Positions 33,519 to 42,312 of a stretch of 64,000 bases of DNA are shown here, piece after piece (position 1 is the first letter of the stretch; each line of letters begins with the position of its first letter). Made by a program: the position numbers and the translations under genes. The notes below the pieces were generated by a model that was given only the letters and a program-made list of their open reading frames with translations, had not been told where the DNA came from and made no database searches. This stretch comes from Mesobacillus subterraneus (lineage in GTDB: Bacteria > Bacillota > Bacilli > Bacillales > Cytobacillaceae): assembly GCF_023715485.1 (NCBI RefSeq), contig NZ_JAMBOF010000006.1, positions 240,704-304,703 of the forward strand, written 5' to 3'.

Positions 33519-34265
33519 TTGGGAAAAATCGTAGCAATTGGCGGGGGAGAAATCAGCGAAAACGAAACCCATCACATTGATAAGGAAATTGTAAAGCTTA
33601 CCAATAAAGAAAATCCTTTAGCACTTTTTATCCCCACAGCCAGCGGAGAGCCTGAAGGGTATATTGATACCTTCAAAAAAGTATATAGCGAATTAGGCTG
33701 CAAAACCGATACCTTATTTCTCATCGATGGAGAACTATCAAATGATCAAATAAAAGCAAAAATACTCTCGGCTGACCTAATTTATGTTGGCGGCGGGGAT
33801 ACTGAAAGAATGCTGGAAATATGGAAGGGCAAGAAGGTAGATGAATACTTAAGAGAAGCTTATCATCACGGGACAGTCCTATCAGGATTAAGCGCAGGGT
33901 CTATATGCTGGTTCGAGTATGGACACAGCGACTCATATACGTATAGGACAGGGCGGCAGCAGGATTTCTTTAAAATAGGAGGATTAGGAATCGTTCCAGG
34001 GATTCATTGTCCCCATTATACCGAGGAAGGCCGCGAAAATGATTTTGAAAGAATGGTCGAAGCAAATGACCTTATTGGTATTGCTATTGACGACAATTGT
34101 GCGATTGAATTCAATGGGGGAAATTATCGAATCTTAAAATCAAGTCATACAGCAAAAGCTTTTAAAATTTATAAAAATGAAAATCAGATCATTAAGATCG
34201 AACTTTCCAACACAGAAAACTATTTACCTTTGAATAGTTTGTACAGCAAAAGCTGCCCGGAGTAG
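33519..34265 (+). CDS. Peptidase E-like dipeptidase (family S51)
   Basis: A 248-residue cytoplasmic protein with a class I glutamine-amidotransferase-like fold. The nucleophile S125 sits in LSGLSAGSICW, and GGGDTERMLEIW forms the substrate pocket. Family S51 hydrolyses Asp-X dipeptides, but this longer Bacillus branch differs from E. coli PepE and may act on other substrates. The start is TTG 33519, after GGGGAAG. Its 3' end runs into the terminator shared with the convergent phosphodiesterase. Confidence 0.8.
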   Translation: MGKIVAIGGGEISENETHHIDKEIVKLTNKENPLALFIPTASGEPEGYIDTFKKVYSELGCKTDTLFLIDGELSNDQIKAKILSADLIYVGGGDTERMLEIWKGKKVDEYLREAYHHGTVLSGLSAGSICWFEYGHSDSYTYRTGRQQDFFKIGGLGIVPGIHCPHYTEEGRENDFERMVEANDLIGIAIDDNCAIEFNGGNYRILKSSHTAKAFKIYKNENQIIKIELSNTENYLPLNSLYSKSCPE

Positions 34266-34273
34266 GCAGCTTT
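34249..34273. terminator. Bidirectional terminator
   Basis: AAAGCTGCC-cggagta-GGCAGCTTT overlaps the ends of two convergent genes. Confidence 0.85.
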
Positions 34274-35145
34274 CATTTTGATTTCCTGTTTGAGATGACC
34301 TCTTCGAGCCTGTCTGGATAATTAGTGAACATGCCAGTGACTCCCCAATCCAGTAACATTTCCATATCTTCCTTCTCATTGACTGTATAAGGATATATCC
34401 GCAGACCTGAATCAAGAACCCTTTTGACATATACAGGGTTGATTGCCGTGAAGTGCATGCCAATACCGGAAGCATACTCTTTAATTTTCGTCACTTCTAC
34501 ATTTGTAATGACTGCTGGAGCATAATAGGAAAGAAGTTGGACCAACGGGATTGAATCATCCAATTGACGTATTTTTTTAAGACTCTCCGCACTGAACGAT
34601 TGAATGATTACTTTGCCGCTTTGTCGTTCTTCACCAACAAGATTGTACTCATATAATATCTCCACTAGCTTTTCTTCCAGCCCTGGGTACACCTCGGGGG
34701 ATTTTGTTTCAATAAAAAAATTAGCATCAGCTCCGAACCGATCGATTACCTCACGAAGAGTCGGCACTTCAAGGCCCATGTATTCAGGCTTTGCTTTATC
34801 AGGATATGCCTCATTAAACCAGGATCCCGCGTCAAATCTCTTTAATTCCTCCAAGGTAAACTCCTTGATCGTCCCTGTGCCGTCGGTCGTACGGTCAATG
34901 GTTTCATCATGCATGGCAATCAATTCTCCGTCCTTTGTCATCTGGAGATCGATTTCAATATAATCACCTTTCATGATTTGCCCAAGTTCATAAGCCGCGA
35001 GAGTGTGTTCAGGTGCATGGCCGGAAGCGCCCCTGTGTGAAATATTCACGGATTGTTGCATCGTTCCGGCTTGGACATGGGAAAAGGTTAAAACAACTAA
35101 AGAAGCAGCGCATATAGCTGCGCGACACATCCAATTCATCTCCAA
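34273..35145 (-). CDS. glpQ: Secreted glycerophosphodiester phosphodiesterase
   Basis: A 290-residue exported enzyme that hydrolyses glycerophosphodiesters to glycerol-3-phosphate and an alcohol. An N-terminal signal peptide (CRAAICAASLVVLTF, cut near VQAG) is followed by the GDPD core: SHRGASGHAPEHT with catalytic H37, EIDLQMTKDGELIAMHD with the second His, and TDGTG. Substrates may be lipid head groups or teichoic acid, as for B. subtilis GlpQ. Two starts six bases apart (TTG 35145, ATG 35139) are possible behind GAGAGGAG. No glpT transporter adjoins it, so the gene symbol is by homology only. Confidence 0.85.
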   Translation of the reverse strand: MEMNWMCRAAICAASLVVLTFSHVQAGTMQQSVNISHRGASGHAPEHTLAAYELGQIMKGDYIEIDLQMTKDGELIAMHDETIDRTTDGTGTIKEFTLEELKRFDAGSWFNEAYPDKAKPEYMGLEVPTLREVIDRFGADANFFIETKSPEVYPGLEEKLVEILYEYNLVGEERQSGKVIIQSFSAESLKKIRQLDDSIPLVQLLSYYAPAVITNVEVTKIKEYASGIGMHFTAINPVYVKRVLDSGLRIYPYTVNEKEDMEMLLDWGVTGMFTNYPDRLEEVISNRKSK

Positions 35146-35258
35146 ATTCTCCTCTCAAGGTTGTTCGAAACAGATATGATTGGGAGACTTTTGAAAATCC
35201 GTCGCAAAAATAATGGTTAACGACTAAGTGTAACTATTATTTACTTAAACAACCGAAA

Positions 35259-36566
35259 CTATTTCCAAACCTTCCACCAGTTGCGTTTCGTGTGTTTAGA
35301 AGCAGCGGTTTCCCTGAAACTTTCGACCATACCTTTGAACATATCATCCCGCTGCTTGATTTCCCTGCGGAATTCGTCACGCTCACTTTTAATCGTACGT
35401 ACTAAATAGTCTCTTTCTTGATTGATCACTTCATTCAGATTAGACAACTCCTGGTTGGTTGCCTCCCGGCTGTTGGAAACATAGTCAGCCAGAATTTTAA
35501 ACTCTTCGGATACTGTTTCTGTTGTCTCGTTCAAGCGTTTTGCCAACAACGTCAGTTCCTTGTTAGTGCCAGATGATAATTTCTCGACGGAATTCTCCAG
35601 TTTAACGATTTTATCGGTTGTACCTTTTGATGTTTTTGTCAGGCTGTTTGTCAGAAGGGAAATTTTTTCAGAAGTACCTTTTGAAACATTCGCAATGCTT
35701 CCTGACAAAACATTGATTTTTTCGGAAGTACCCTTCGAAACCTTCGCAACGCTCTCAGTCAGCTTTGTTATTTTATCCGTTGTGCCTTTTGAAGTCTTTT
35801 GGATACTGTCTGAAAGCTGGGAGATTTTTTCTGTCGTCCCTTGTGAAGCTTTTATGACACTATCAGAAAGCTTACTGAACATTTCAGTTGTGCCTTTTGA
35901 TACCTTAGCAATGCTACTGCTCAATTCGGAAGTCCCTTTCGAAACATTCGAAAGTTCTGCCGAAAGTGTTCCGAGTGTTTCGGAATTCTCTTCGGAAGTC
36001 TTGGCTACAGTTTCAGACAATACCTTTATTTGTTCTGTTGTCCGCTCGCCTGATTTATAAATAGAATCTGAAATTGTTTTGACTGTAGTAAAAGTACCTT
36101 TTGAAATCTCCTTTTTAACTTCTTCCAAAACTTCCTTGCGAATACCATTGCGGATTTCAGCTTTTACTTCCTCGATAAGCGCTTCCTTATATTGCTCCAT
36201 AACGGACATGAACGAATCATAGCCTCCGTCGTATTCAGGTGTGGACTGGGTAGGTAAGGTCGATTCAAGCGTTAGGGCGTTGTTATCTGCAAATGGTTCA
36301 GGACTAGTATTTTCATCATGATTCACATGCCGCTGCAGAAGATCTCGGATCATTTCTTTGCTTAAGTTTTTATCTCGCATCTGTTTGATTTTCATCAATA
36401 AACCAATTTCCATATCAGTATAAAATCTTGCGCCTTGCTTCGTCCTGGGGACGATTAGAAGGCCTGCGAGATCCTTTTCCCATTGCCTGATGGTCCCGGA
36501 AGGAACATTTATTTTCTTGGACACCTCTTTAATCGTATAAGCCTTCATGAATTGAGTGTCAGTCAT
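35259..36566 (-). CDS. MerR-type HTH protein with long 18-residue coiled-coil repeats (DUF3967-like)
   Basis: A 435-residue protein, start ATG 36566 nine bases after AAAGGA. Residues about 10-75 are a MerR-like HTH (YTIKEVSKKINVPSGTIRQWE...). A charged linker leads into tandem 18-residue repeats, best in xSKGTTEKIxxLxxSIxK form, spanning about 190 residues. The C-terminus is a highly charged helix ending RNWWKVWK, like DUF3967 proteins. The layout (DNA-binding head, long rod, tryptophan-rich basic end) resembles chromosome-anchoring proteins such as RacA, though sequence identity is not claimed. It stands alone, divergent from aspA. Confidence 0.75.
   Translation of the reverse strand: MTDTQFMKAYTIKEVSKKINVPSGTIRQWEKDLAGLLIVPRTKQGARFYTDMEIGLLMKIKQMRDKNLSKEMIRDLLQRHVNHDENTSPEPFADNNALTLESTLPTQSTPEYDGGYDSFMSVMEQYKEALIEEVKAEIRNGIRKEVLEEVKKEISKGTFTTVKTISDSIYKSGERTTEQIKVLSETVAKTSEENSETLGTLSAELSNVSKGTSELSSSIAKVSKGTTEMFSKLSDSVIKASQGTTEKISQLSDSIQKTSKGTTDKITKLTESVAKVSKGTSEKINVLSGSIANVSKGTSEKISLLTNSLTKTSKGTTDKIVKLENSVEKLSSGTNKELTLLAKRLNETTETVSEEFKILADYVSNSREATNQELSNLNEVINQERDYLVRTIKSERDEFRREIKQRDDMFKGMVESFRETAASKHTKRNWWKVWK
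35526..36107 (-). repeat. In-gene tandem repeats, 54 bp (18 codons)
   Basis: Within the MerR-type gene, units of 18 codons succeed one another across about 194 residues, with one unit shortened to 14. The best-conserved units read VSKGTTEMFSKLSDSVIK, ASQGTTEKISQLSDSIQK, TSKGTTDKITKLTESVAK, VSKGTSEKINVLSGSIAN. DNA units are diverged, so the repeat is old or kept by protein-level selection. Confidence 0.85.
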
Positions 36567-36785
36567 CTTGCACATTCCTTTCTGTTTAGGTTTTCAAATA
36601 ATATGTGTAATGATAAAATTCAGCATTGATATTCCAGTTTTCCTGCATGGTGACAAAAGCTCTCAAAAATAGTGAAGTTTCTGCATAACAAGCAGAAATC
36701 ATACACACTTCGCACCAATTTTTGCACTCCTTTATAAAAAAGATGATTTATCGTGATGAAATCCGCAATTTGATTTACAATAGAC

Positions 36786-36801
36786 ATGTAAACGCACACT
36801 G
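36786..36801 (+). promoter_or_regulatory. Candidate CcpA site (cre) upstream of aspA
   Basis: ATGTAAACGCACACTG matches the cre consensus WTGNAANCGNWNNCWW at 15 of 16 positions. It lies about 128 bp before the aspA start in a 360-bp intergenic region, where nothing else was recognised. Confidence 0.5.
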
Positions 36802-36928
36802 AAGTCCAAGGGGGATATGAATAAAAAGCATGCCTGGTTGGGTTGTCGAAAACTGTAAGGAAAAGGTATCCTTCAGTACATAATTAGCCATTAATTTAAA
36901 ACATTAGATACTTTCTGGAGGGGTAGAC

Positions 36929-38353
36929 ATGTCAGAGCTGAATGTCCGGATTGAAAAAGATTTTTTAGGTACGAAGGAAGTATTGGCTGATGCCTATTAC
37001 GGAATTCAAACCTTAAGGGCAGTTGAAAACTTCCCAATTACAGGTTACAGAATACATAGTGAATTAATTAAAGCCATGGCAATGGTAAAAAAGGCAGCAG
37101 CACTTGCTAACATGGAAACCGGAAGACTATATGGAGGTCTTGGCGAGGTAATCGTCAAAGCTGCTGACGAGATCATTGACGGAAAGTGGCATGACCAGTT
37201 TATCGTCGATCCAATTCAGGGTGGAGCAGGAACATCCATCAATATGAATACGAATGAGGTCATCGCAAACCGTGCTTTGGAATTGCTTGGTGAGAAAAAG
37301 GGTGATTATTTTACATTAAGCCCTAATTCTCATGTTAATATGGCTCAATCAACTAATGATGCATTTCCAACCGCAATCCATTTATCAGTCCTTTCCTTAT
37401 TGGATCAACTGCTGAAGACAATGGCCACCATGCGTGAAGTGTTTTCACAGAAGGCGAGGGAATTTGACGGCATCATAAAAATGGGGAGGACCCATCTTCA
37501 GGATGCAGTGCCTATCCGCCTTGGCCAGGAGTTCGAAGCATACACACGCGTAATCGAACGTGATATTGAACGGATCCAGCATACCCGCGGCCATCTTTAT
37601 GAAGTCAATATGGGTGCGACTGCAGTTGGGACAGGCTTAAATGCCAATCCTAAATATATTAAGGATGTTGTCCGACATCTTTCTGAAATAACTGGATATC
37701 CGTTAAGAAACGCTGAACATTTAGTAGATGCAACGCAAAATACCGATGCATATACAACTGTATCAGCCGCTTTGAAGGTTTGCATGATGAATATGTCGAA
37801 AATCGCTAATGATTTACGGTTGATGGCTTCAGGACCTAGAGTAGGATTCAATGAGATTTCCCTTCCTGCAAGACAGCCGGGATCATCGATCATGCCAGGA
37901 AAAGTGAATCCCGTCATGCCTGAGGTCATTAACCAGGTCGCGTTCCAGGTCATCGGCAATGACCATACAATTTGCCTAGCATCCGAGGCCGGACAGCTTG
38001 AACTGAACGTCATGGAACCAGTCCTTGTGTTCAATCTGATACAGTCGATCAGCATCATGAACAATGGTTTTAAAGTCTTTACAGACCATTGTTTGGCAGG
38101 TATTGAAGCGAATAAGGATAAACTGCAGAAGGATGTAGAAAGAAGCGTCGGCATCATTACCGCGGTGAATCCACATCTTGGGTACGAAGCGGTATCAAGG
38201 ATAGCGCGCGAAGCGATCCTTACAGGAAAGTCCGTCCGCGAGCTGTGTCTTGCGTATGACGTGTTGACAGAAGAAGAACTCGACCTGATCCTGAATCCGT
38301 ACGAAATGACGAATCCGGGAATAGCAGGGGAAGATCTGCTTAATAAAGACTGA
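36929..38353 (+). CDS. aspA: Aspartate ammonia-lyase
   Basis: AspA deaminates L-aspartate to fumarate and ammonia, feeding the TCA cycle. The 474-residue protein belongs to the fumarase/aspartase superfamily: GSSIMPGKVNPVMPE (residues about 320-334) is the mobile signature loop with the catalytic Ser, and GRTHLQDAVPIRLGQE and SNxAQST-type MAQSTNDAFPTA are the other two conserved regions. Length matches the family. ATG follows GGAGGGG. No asparaginase gene is adjacent; a candidate CcpA site upstream suggests carbon catabolite control. Confidence 0.95.
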   Translation: MSELNVRIEKDFLGTKEVLADAYYGIQTLRAVENFPITGYRIHSELIKAMAMVKKAAALANMETGRLYGGLGEVIVKAADEIIDGKWHDQFIVDPIQGGAGTSINMNTNEVIANRALELLGEKKGDYFTLSPNSHVNMAQSTNDAFPTAIHLSVLSLLDQLLKTMATMREVFSQKAREFDGIIKMGRTHLQDAVPIRLGQEFEAYTRVIERDIERIQHTRGHLYEVNMGATAVGTGLNANPKYIKDVVRHLSEITGYPLRNAEHLVDATQNTDAYTTVSAALKVCMMNMSKIANDLRLMASGPRVGFNEISLPARQPGSSIMPGKVNPVMPEVINQVAFQVIGNDHTICLASEAGQLELNVMEPVLVFNLIQSISIMNNGFKVFTDHCLAGIEANKDKLQKDVERSVGIITAVNPHLGYEAVSRIAREAILTGKSVRELCLAYDVLTEEELDLILNPYEMTNPGIAGEDLLNKD

Positions 38354-38356
38354 ACA

Positions 38357-38386
38357 AAAAGCCGTTGTCTGATGACAACGGCTTTT
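38357..38386 (+). terminator. Rho-independent terminator after aspA
   Basis: AAAAGCCGTTGTC-tgat-GACAACGGCTTTT, three bases after the aspA stop; it may also serve the convergent MFS gene. Confidence 0.9.
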
Positions 38387-38425
38387 CTGTAGACCATTTC
38401 GTATAATAGAACATGCCTTCATAGC

Positions 38426-39682
38426 TCAACTGCCAAAACTGTTCAATTCTGCTTTTTTAGAGTGTCTGTTGGACCGGAAAGCTAGAACGGTCGCTCCCAG
38501 GATAAATGTTGCAATTCCTGCACCAATCAGGACACCGGACACTCCTATCAATTTCGCAAGCAGGGCACCGGCGGCAGGAGCGACCAGCATTGAAAACGTC
38601 TGCAACGACATTGCAGCTGCCGATACTCTTCCCATCATTTTCTTTGGTGTTTCTGATTGAAGGACATATCCGTATGGAACTCCTTCAGCTGAAGCAAGGA
38701 CACCAAGGACGAAAGCACCCGCCATCCAGCCAACCTTAGGCAAATCAAAAATCCCTTTCGTCCCTAACCCTATTGTGAGGATAAAGACTCCGCTGAATAA
38801 GGATGCAACAGCCATTAACTGAATCGGCTTCATCTTCCAATCAGTCCATCTCCCGAGAAGCAAAGCACCCACGACGCTTCCAAACCCTACCGAGCTAATC
38901 AGCCAGCCGAATTCTTCTTGGCCGAAATCAAGCTGTTGTGCTACAAACACAAATAACCCATCGTATAGGAAGATAATAAAGAATGCGATAGAGGAGAGAA
39001 TTATTGCCGTTTTTAAAATACCCGCAGAAAGGATATGACGTATTCCTTCTGAAAAATCCCTGAAATACGAACCTTTCTGAGATTCACGTTTCGATATTTC
39101 ACGCTCCGTCTCAATATTCGGCAAGGTTAACAAAAACAATACAGCAATAAAAAAACCGACAGCTTCAAATACAAAGGGACTTTTTACTTCAAATATGGCA
39201 ATAAGCCCTCCTCCAAACGCCGGCCCGATAATTTTCATTGTATTGACTGAAAGCTGGCTTAAGGTAACAGCTTCCGGGAGCTCATCATCGGGGACCGTAT
39301 ACCTGATCGCACTTTGTCTGGCAGGATCATATAAAGCGGCTACAGTTGCCTTAAGAAAAACAAAAATTAAAAGAACGTAAAGGTTAGGAGCAAAAAACAA
39401 CCCTGCTACGAAAACGATTCGGAGCATAAGGCAGGAGATCATGATCATTTTTTTTGGAAGCCTATCGACAAACACGCTTGCAATCGGCCCAATAATTACC
39501 CATGGCAGACCAAGAACAATGATGACCGATGCGATCGCTGCCTCGCCAAGTCCCCAGTGATAGGCTACTATAACCTGAATCGCCACAAAATCGAGCCAGT
39601 TTCCAAGGTCAGAAAACACCTGGGCACCAAAAAGCGACCGGTATGCCTTGTTACGCAACGGCTTAAACATTCCAGACTTCAT
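38426..39682 (-). CDS. MFS efflux transporter
   Basis: A 418-residue, 12-segment major facilitator protein. Motif A appears between helices 2 and 3 as GPIASVFVDRLPKKMIM, and the PARQSAIRYTVP loop plus the mid-protein layout resemble the MFS_3 exporters (EntS/macrolide efflux type). Its start lies behind AGGAGGG. The gene follows a PadR repressor by 12 bp and is surely in its operon, so efflux is probably induced by a toxic compound sensed by PadR. The compound is unknown. Confidence 0.88.
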   Translation of the reverse strand: MKSGMFKPLRNKAYRSLFGAQVFSDLGNWLDFVAIQVIVAYHWGLGEAAIASVIIVLGLPWVIIGPIASVFVDRLPKKMIMISCLMLRIVFVAGLFFAPNLYVLLIFVFLKATVAALYDPARQSAIRYTVPDDELPEAVTLSQLSVNTMKIIGPAFGGGLIAIFEVKSPFVFEAVGFFIAVLFLLTLPNIETEREISKRESQKGSYFRDFSEGIRHILSAGILKTAIILSSIAFFIIFLYDGLFVFVAQQLDFGQEEFGWLISSVGFGSVVGALLLGRWTDWKMKPIQLMAVASLFSGVFILTIGLGTKGIFDLPKVGWMAGAFVLGVLASAEGVPYGYVLQSETPKKMMGRVSAAAMSLQTFSMLVAPAAGALLAKLIGVSGVLIGAGIATFILGATVLAFRSNRHSKKAELNSFGS

Positions 39683-39694
39683 CCGGCAGCCCTC

Positions 39695-40297
39695 CTAAAT
39701 GTCAGTTTTTAATGCAGCTTTTCTACGTTCAAGCTGTTTCCCCCCAAGGTCAAAAGGGTCCTGGCTAGCAGGCAACTCATCGTTTTTAATGGCATCTATC
39801 GACTCTTTTAACCATTTCAGCTCTGCTTCTAGCTTCAGTTCTGCATAACGAATCGCAAGCATTCCGACCTTGTTGATGTATGACGTGTTATTACCCTTCC
39901 AGATCTTAACATAGGAAAGAAGCTCTTCCGATTCATTTTCCCTTTTTCTCAAATGGTCTGAAAGAGTGTGCATATCCATTTCTTCATGCCATGCAGCCAT
40001 CTTCATAAACAGTTCATCCTTGATTGCAGGAGCAGCTGGTGTTTGCGCAAGCCAGCTTTCCAGCTCAAGCCAGCCTTTACCAGTCAATTCATATAACTTT
40101 TTCTTACGGCCGTCATTGTCAGACTCGACTGTTACGATAAAACCTTCATCTTCAAGTTTCTTAAGCTTCGGATACAGGCTCCCATAGCTTAACCCCCAAT
40201 ATAAACCCGCCGCTTTGTGTTCAAACTCTGCTTTAATGTCATATCCCGAACTTGGGCGAAAGCTAATTACCGCCAATATGGAATGTTCAATCGACAT
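39695..40297 (-). CDS. PadR family transcriptional repressor
   Basis: A 200-residue regulator with the PadR winged HTH: ILAVISFRPSSGYDIKAEFE, LSYGSLYPKLKKLEDEGFI and the wing GRKKKLYELTGKGW. The C-terminal half is the helical dimerisation domain of the longer PadR class (VirR-type). It starts ATG 40297 after AAGGGGTG and is co-transcribed with the MFS transporter. A perfect 8-bp inverted repeat 22 bp upstream is a likely autoregulatory operator. Confidence 0.9.
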   Translation of the reverse strand: MSIEHSILAVISFRPSSGYDIKAEFEHKAAGLYWGLSYGSLYPKLKKLEDEGFIVTVESDNDGRKKKLYELTGKGWLELESWLAQTPAAPAIKDELFMKMAAWHEEMDMHTLSDHLRKRENESEELLSYVKIWKGNNTSYINKVGMLAIRYAELKLEAELKWLKESIDAIKNDELPASQDPFDLGGKQLERRKAALKTDI

Positions 40298-40318
40298 GAA
40301 TTTTCACCCCTTATTTAT

Positions 40319-40337
40319 ATATATCATTGTGATATAT
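40319..40337. promoter_or_regulatory. Inverted repeat, candidate PadR operator
   Basis: ATATATCA-ttg-TGATATAT is a perfect palindrome immediately upstream of the padR-MFS unit. Confidence 0.5.
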
Positions 40338-40394
40338 CAATATGAATGTTTAGAATAAAAAATGTCAAAAAATAATCAAACAAAAGTAAAAACA

Positions 40395-40419
40395 GTTTGT
40401 TTAATGGACAAAGGGGAAT
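40395..40419 (+). promoter_or_regulatory. Possible sigma-B-type promoter of the FNT gene
   Basis: GTTTGT, 13-base spacer, GGGAAT resembles sigma-B elements (four of six; six of six with GGGWAW). It lies 69 bp before the FNT start. Confidence 0.35.
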
Positions 40420-40487
40420 TAAGCCAGTAAAAGTAAACGCTCACGCCAATGAGGAATACAAGCATTTAAAGAACAGGAGGAATGAAA

Positions 40488-41333
40488 TTGGCATTTAGAA
40501 AACCGCAGGAGATTGCACAACTCGCTGTAGACGCTGGGACATATAAAGCCTCCATGCCGCTCAGGAATATGCTTGTGCTAGGTTTTTTGGGAGGAGCGTT
40601 TATTGCTATAGGTTATTTGCTGGATATCAGGGTGATTGCAAACCTTCCGCATGAATGGGGAACTTTCGGGACCTTTTTAGGTGCAGCAGTTTTTCCACTT
40701 GGTTTAATTTTGATTCTGCTTGCTGGTGGTGAGCTTCTAACCGGGAATATGACGGCCATTTCGATCGCAAGCCTTGCAAAAAAAGTGACCGTGCCGCAGC
40801 TGCTGAATAACTGGTTCTGGATTACCCTAAGTAATTTCGTCGGTGCTTTGTTCGTCGCTTATATCTTCGGGCATGTTGTCGGGCTTACCGAATCGGGCCC
40901 ATATTTGGATAAAACCGTTGCGGTAGCGGGAGCAAAAATCGATGACAGTTTTTGGGCAGCCTTTTTTTCTGGTATCGGCTGCAACTGGCTTGTTGGACTT
41001 GCAGTCTGGCTTTCGTACGGTGCTTCTGATATGACCGGGAAGATTCTCGCAATCTGGTTCCCTATTATGGGCTTTGTGGCAATAGGTTTCCAGCACGTCG
41101 TTGCTAACATGTTCGTCATCCCGGCTGCGATTTTTGCAGGGCACTATAGCTGGAGCGAATACTTCGCCAATTTTGTACCAGTATATTTAGGGAATGCAGT
41201 GGGCGGGGGCGTCTTTGTCGCATTGATGTATTGGATCAGCTATAAAGCTCACCTTCAAAAACAAGCTGCACAGCCTGAGAATCAGTTTTCTCAAGCGAGC
41301 TCCCGTGAACGGGCAGCCAGGCGAATAAAATGA
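40488..41333 (+). CDS. Formate/nitrite transporter (FNT) family channel
   Basis: A 281-residue membrane channel for formate, nitrite or similar small anions, forming pentamers. I place the start at TTG 40488, seven bases after a perfect AGGAGG; the ATG at 40482 touches that site. Six membrane segments are visible with FNT landmarks LLAGGELLTGNMTAISIA (first broken helix) and GIGCNWLVGLAVWLSYGASDMTGKIL (second broken helix). The conserved central His lies in GFQHVVANMF. No formate lyase or nitrite reductase gene is adjacent, so the substrate is not fixed. Confidence 0.9.
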   Translation: MAFRKPQEIAQLAVDAGTYKASMPLRNMLVLGFLGGAFIAIGYLLDIRVIANLPHEWGTFGTFLGAAVFPLGLILILLAGGELLTGNMTAISIASLAKKVTVPQLLNNWFWITLSNFVGALFVAYIFGHVVGLTESGPYLDKTVAVAGAKIDDSFWAAFFSGIGCNWLVGLAVWLSYGASDMTGKILAIWFPIMGFVAIGFQHVVANMFVIPAAIFAGHYSWSEYFANFVPVYLGNAVGGGVFVALMYWISYKAHLQKQAAQPENQFSQASSRERAARRIK

Positions 41334-41365
41334 AAATGGAACCTCACCAGCTGAGGTTCCATTTT
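41333..41365. terminator. Bidirectional terminator
   Basis: AAAATGGAACCTCA-ccagc-TGAGGTTCCATTTT, a perfect 14-bp stem between convergent genes. Confidence 0.9.
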
Positions 41366-42153
41366 CATTTTATTAGTCCGATTGATTTTAAACCATTATA
41401 TATACCTGCATCAGTTACTGAGGTTGTCCTATGCTTTGCATGCTGAAACAAATCCGGATGTGCGTTTCCCATTGCAAACCCTTCACCCACAAAGGAAAGC
41501 ATTTCCTTATCGTTCATTCCATCACCAAAAGCGATAGAGCTTTCTCTTTCAATCCCAAGACGATTGAGCAGGAATTCCACTCCGACACCTTTATTCACCC
41601 TGTCACGGATGACATCAAAACAGTGCTGCATACCTTCAATGTTAACCTGGGACAAGTGGATTCCATCATTAAACTGATATAGTTCATGCCCGGATTTACC
41701 TGAAGTGATGATGGTCATCCCTAGAATATCATTGATGACAGCCTCACTAAAAAGGGCGTTCTGCCTTAAATGGAATTGCTGGAGGAAAGACTTCACTAAG
41801 TCCGAGTCAAGGGTTGTCAGGTAATTTTTTGCAGCTGTATATAATACTACTTCGTGTCCATTTCCAATGGCAACATCGAGGATATACTGCACATCAATGG
41901 ATTTCATCGGTTCAGCAAAGATTGTCCTGCCTTCATAAATGGCTAGAGCCCCGTTATAGCCGATAAAGGAAGTGATGTTAAGCTCCTCGCCAATTTCGGA
42001 TATCTCATGAATTGGTCTTCCAGTCGCAAGCACAACTTCAATTTTTTGTTTCTTCATTTCAGCAATTGCTGATTTTGTAGACACCTCAATAGTGTCGTCA
42101 GGCTTCAAAATTGTCCCATCAATATCTAAAAATAAAATTTTGTATATTGGCAT
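41365..42153 (-). CDS. Cof-type HAD hydrolase
   Basis: A 262-residue HAD phosphatase of the Cof (IIB) subfamily. Motif I is FLDIDGTIL with the nucleophile Asp near residue 10, motif II ATGRP, motif III Lys region before the cap return, and motif IV AFGDGMNDKEML. Such enzymes dephosphorylate sugar phosphates, FMN or pyridoxal phosphate with low specificity. It starts at ATG behind TTAGGAGC and stands alone. Confidence 0.92.
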   Translation of the reverse strand: MPIYKILFLDIDGTILKPDDTIEVSTKSAIAEMKKQKIEVVLATGRPIHEISEIGEELNITSFIGYNGALAIYEGRTIFAEPMKSIDVQYILDVAIGNGHEVVLYTAAKNYLTTLDSDLVKSFLQQFHLRQNALFSEAVINDILGMTIITSGKSGHELYQFNDGIHLSQVNIEGMQHCFDVIRDRVNKGVGVEFLLNRLGIERESSIAFGDGMNDKEMLSFVGEGFAMGNAHPDLFQHAKHRTTSVTDAGIYNGLKSIGLIK

Positions 42154-42248
42154 ATCATGCTCCTAACTTTAAGTTGATCACTTATATTTAGTTTTACATA
42201 CAGGAAAAGAAGTAATCAAATTTTTGCATGTAATTCAATGACTCGTTT

Positions 42249-42274
42249 GTTTAATGGAAAAAGCTTAAGGGTAA
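42249..42274 (+). promoter_or_regulatory. Sigma-B-type promoter
   Basis: GTTTAA, 14-base spacer, GGGTAA: a full match to the sigma-B pattern, about 39 bp before the small lmo0937-like gene. Confidence 0.8.
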
Positions 42275-42312
42275 TCTACTGATAAGAAAATCTTTGAAAG
42301 GGGATGTTCATT

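Noticed and set aside
35560..36060. 166-residue plus-strand frame opposite the MerR-type gene
   Set aside because: Its repeats are the antisense reading of the 18-residue repeats of the real gene.
35526..36107. CRISPR-like appearance of regularly spaced repeats
   Set aside because: The units are contiguous coding repeats without unique spacers, in frame with a protein.
37597..38397. 266-residue frame antisense to aspA
   Set aside because: No ribosome site, no family features; a shadow of the aspA codon pattern.
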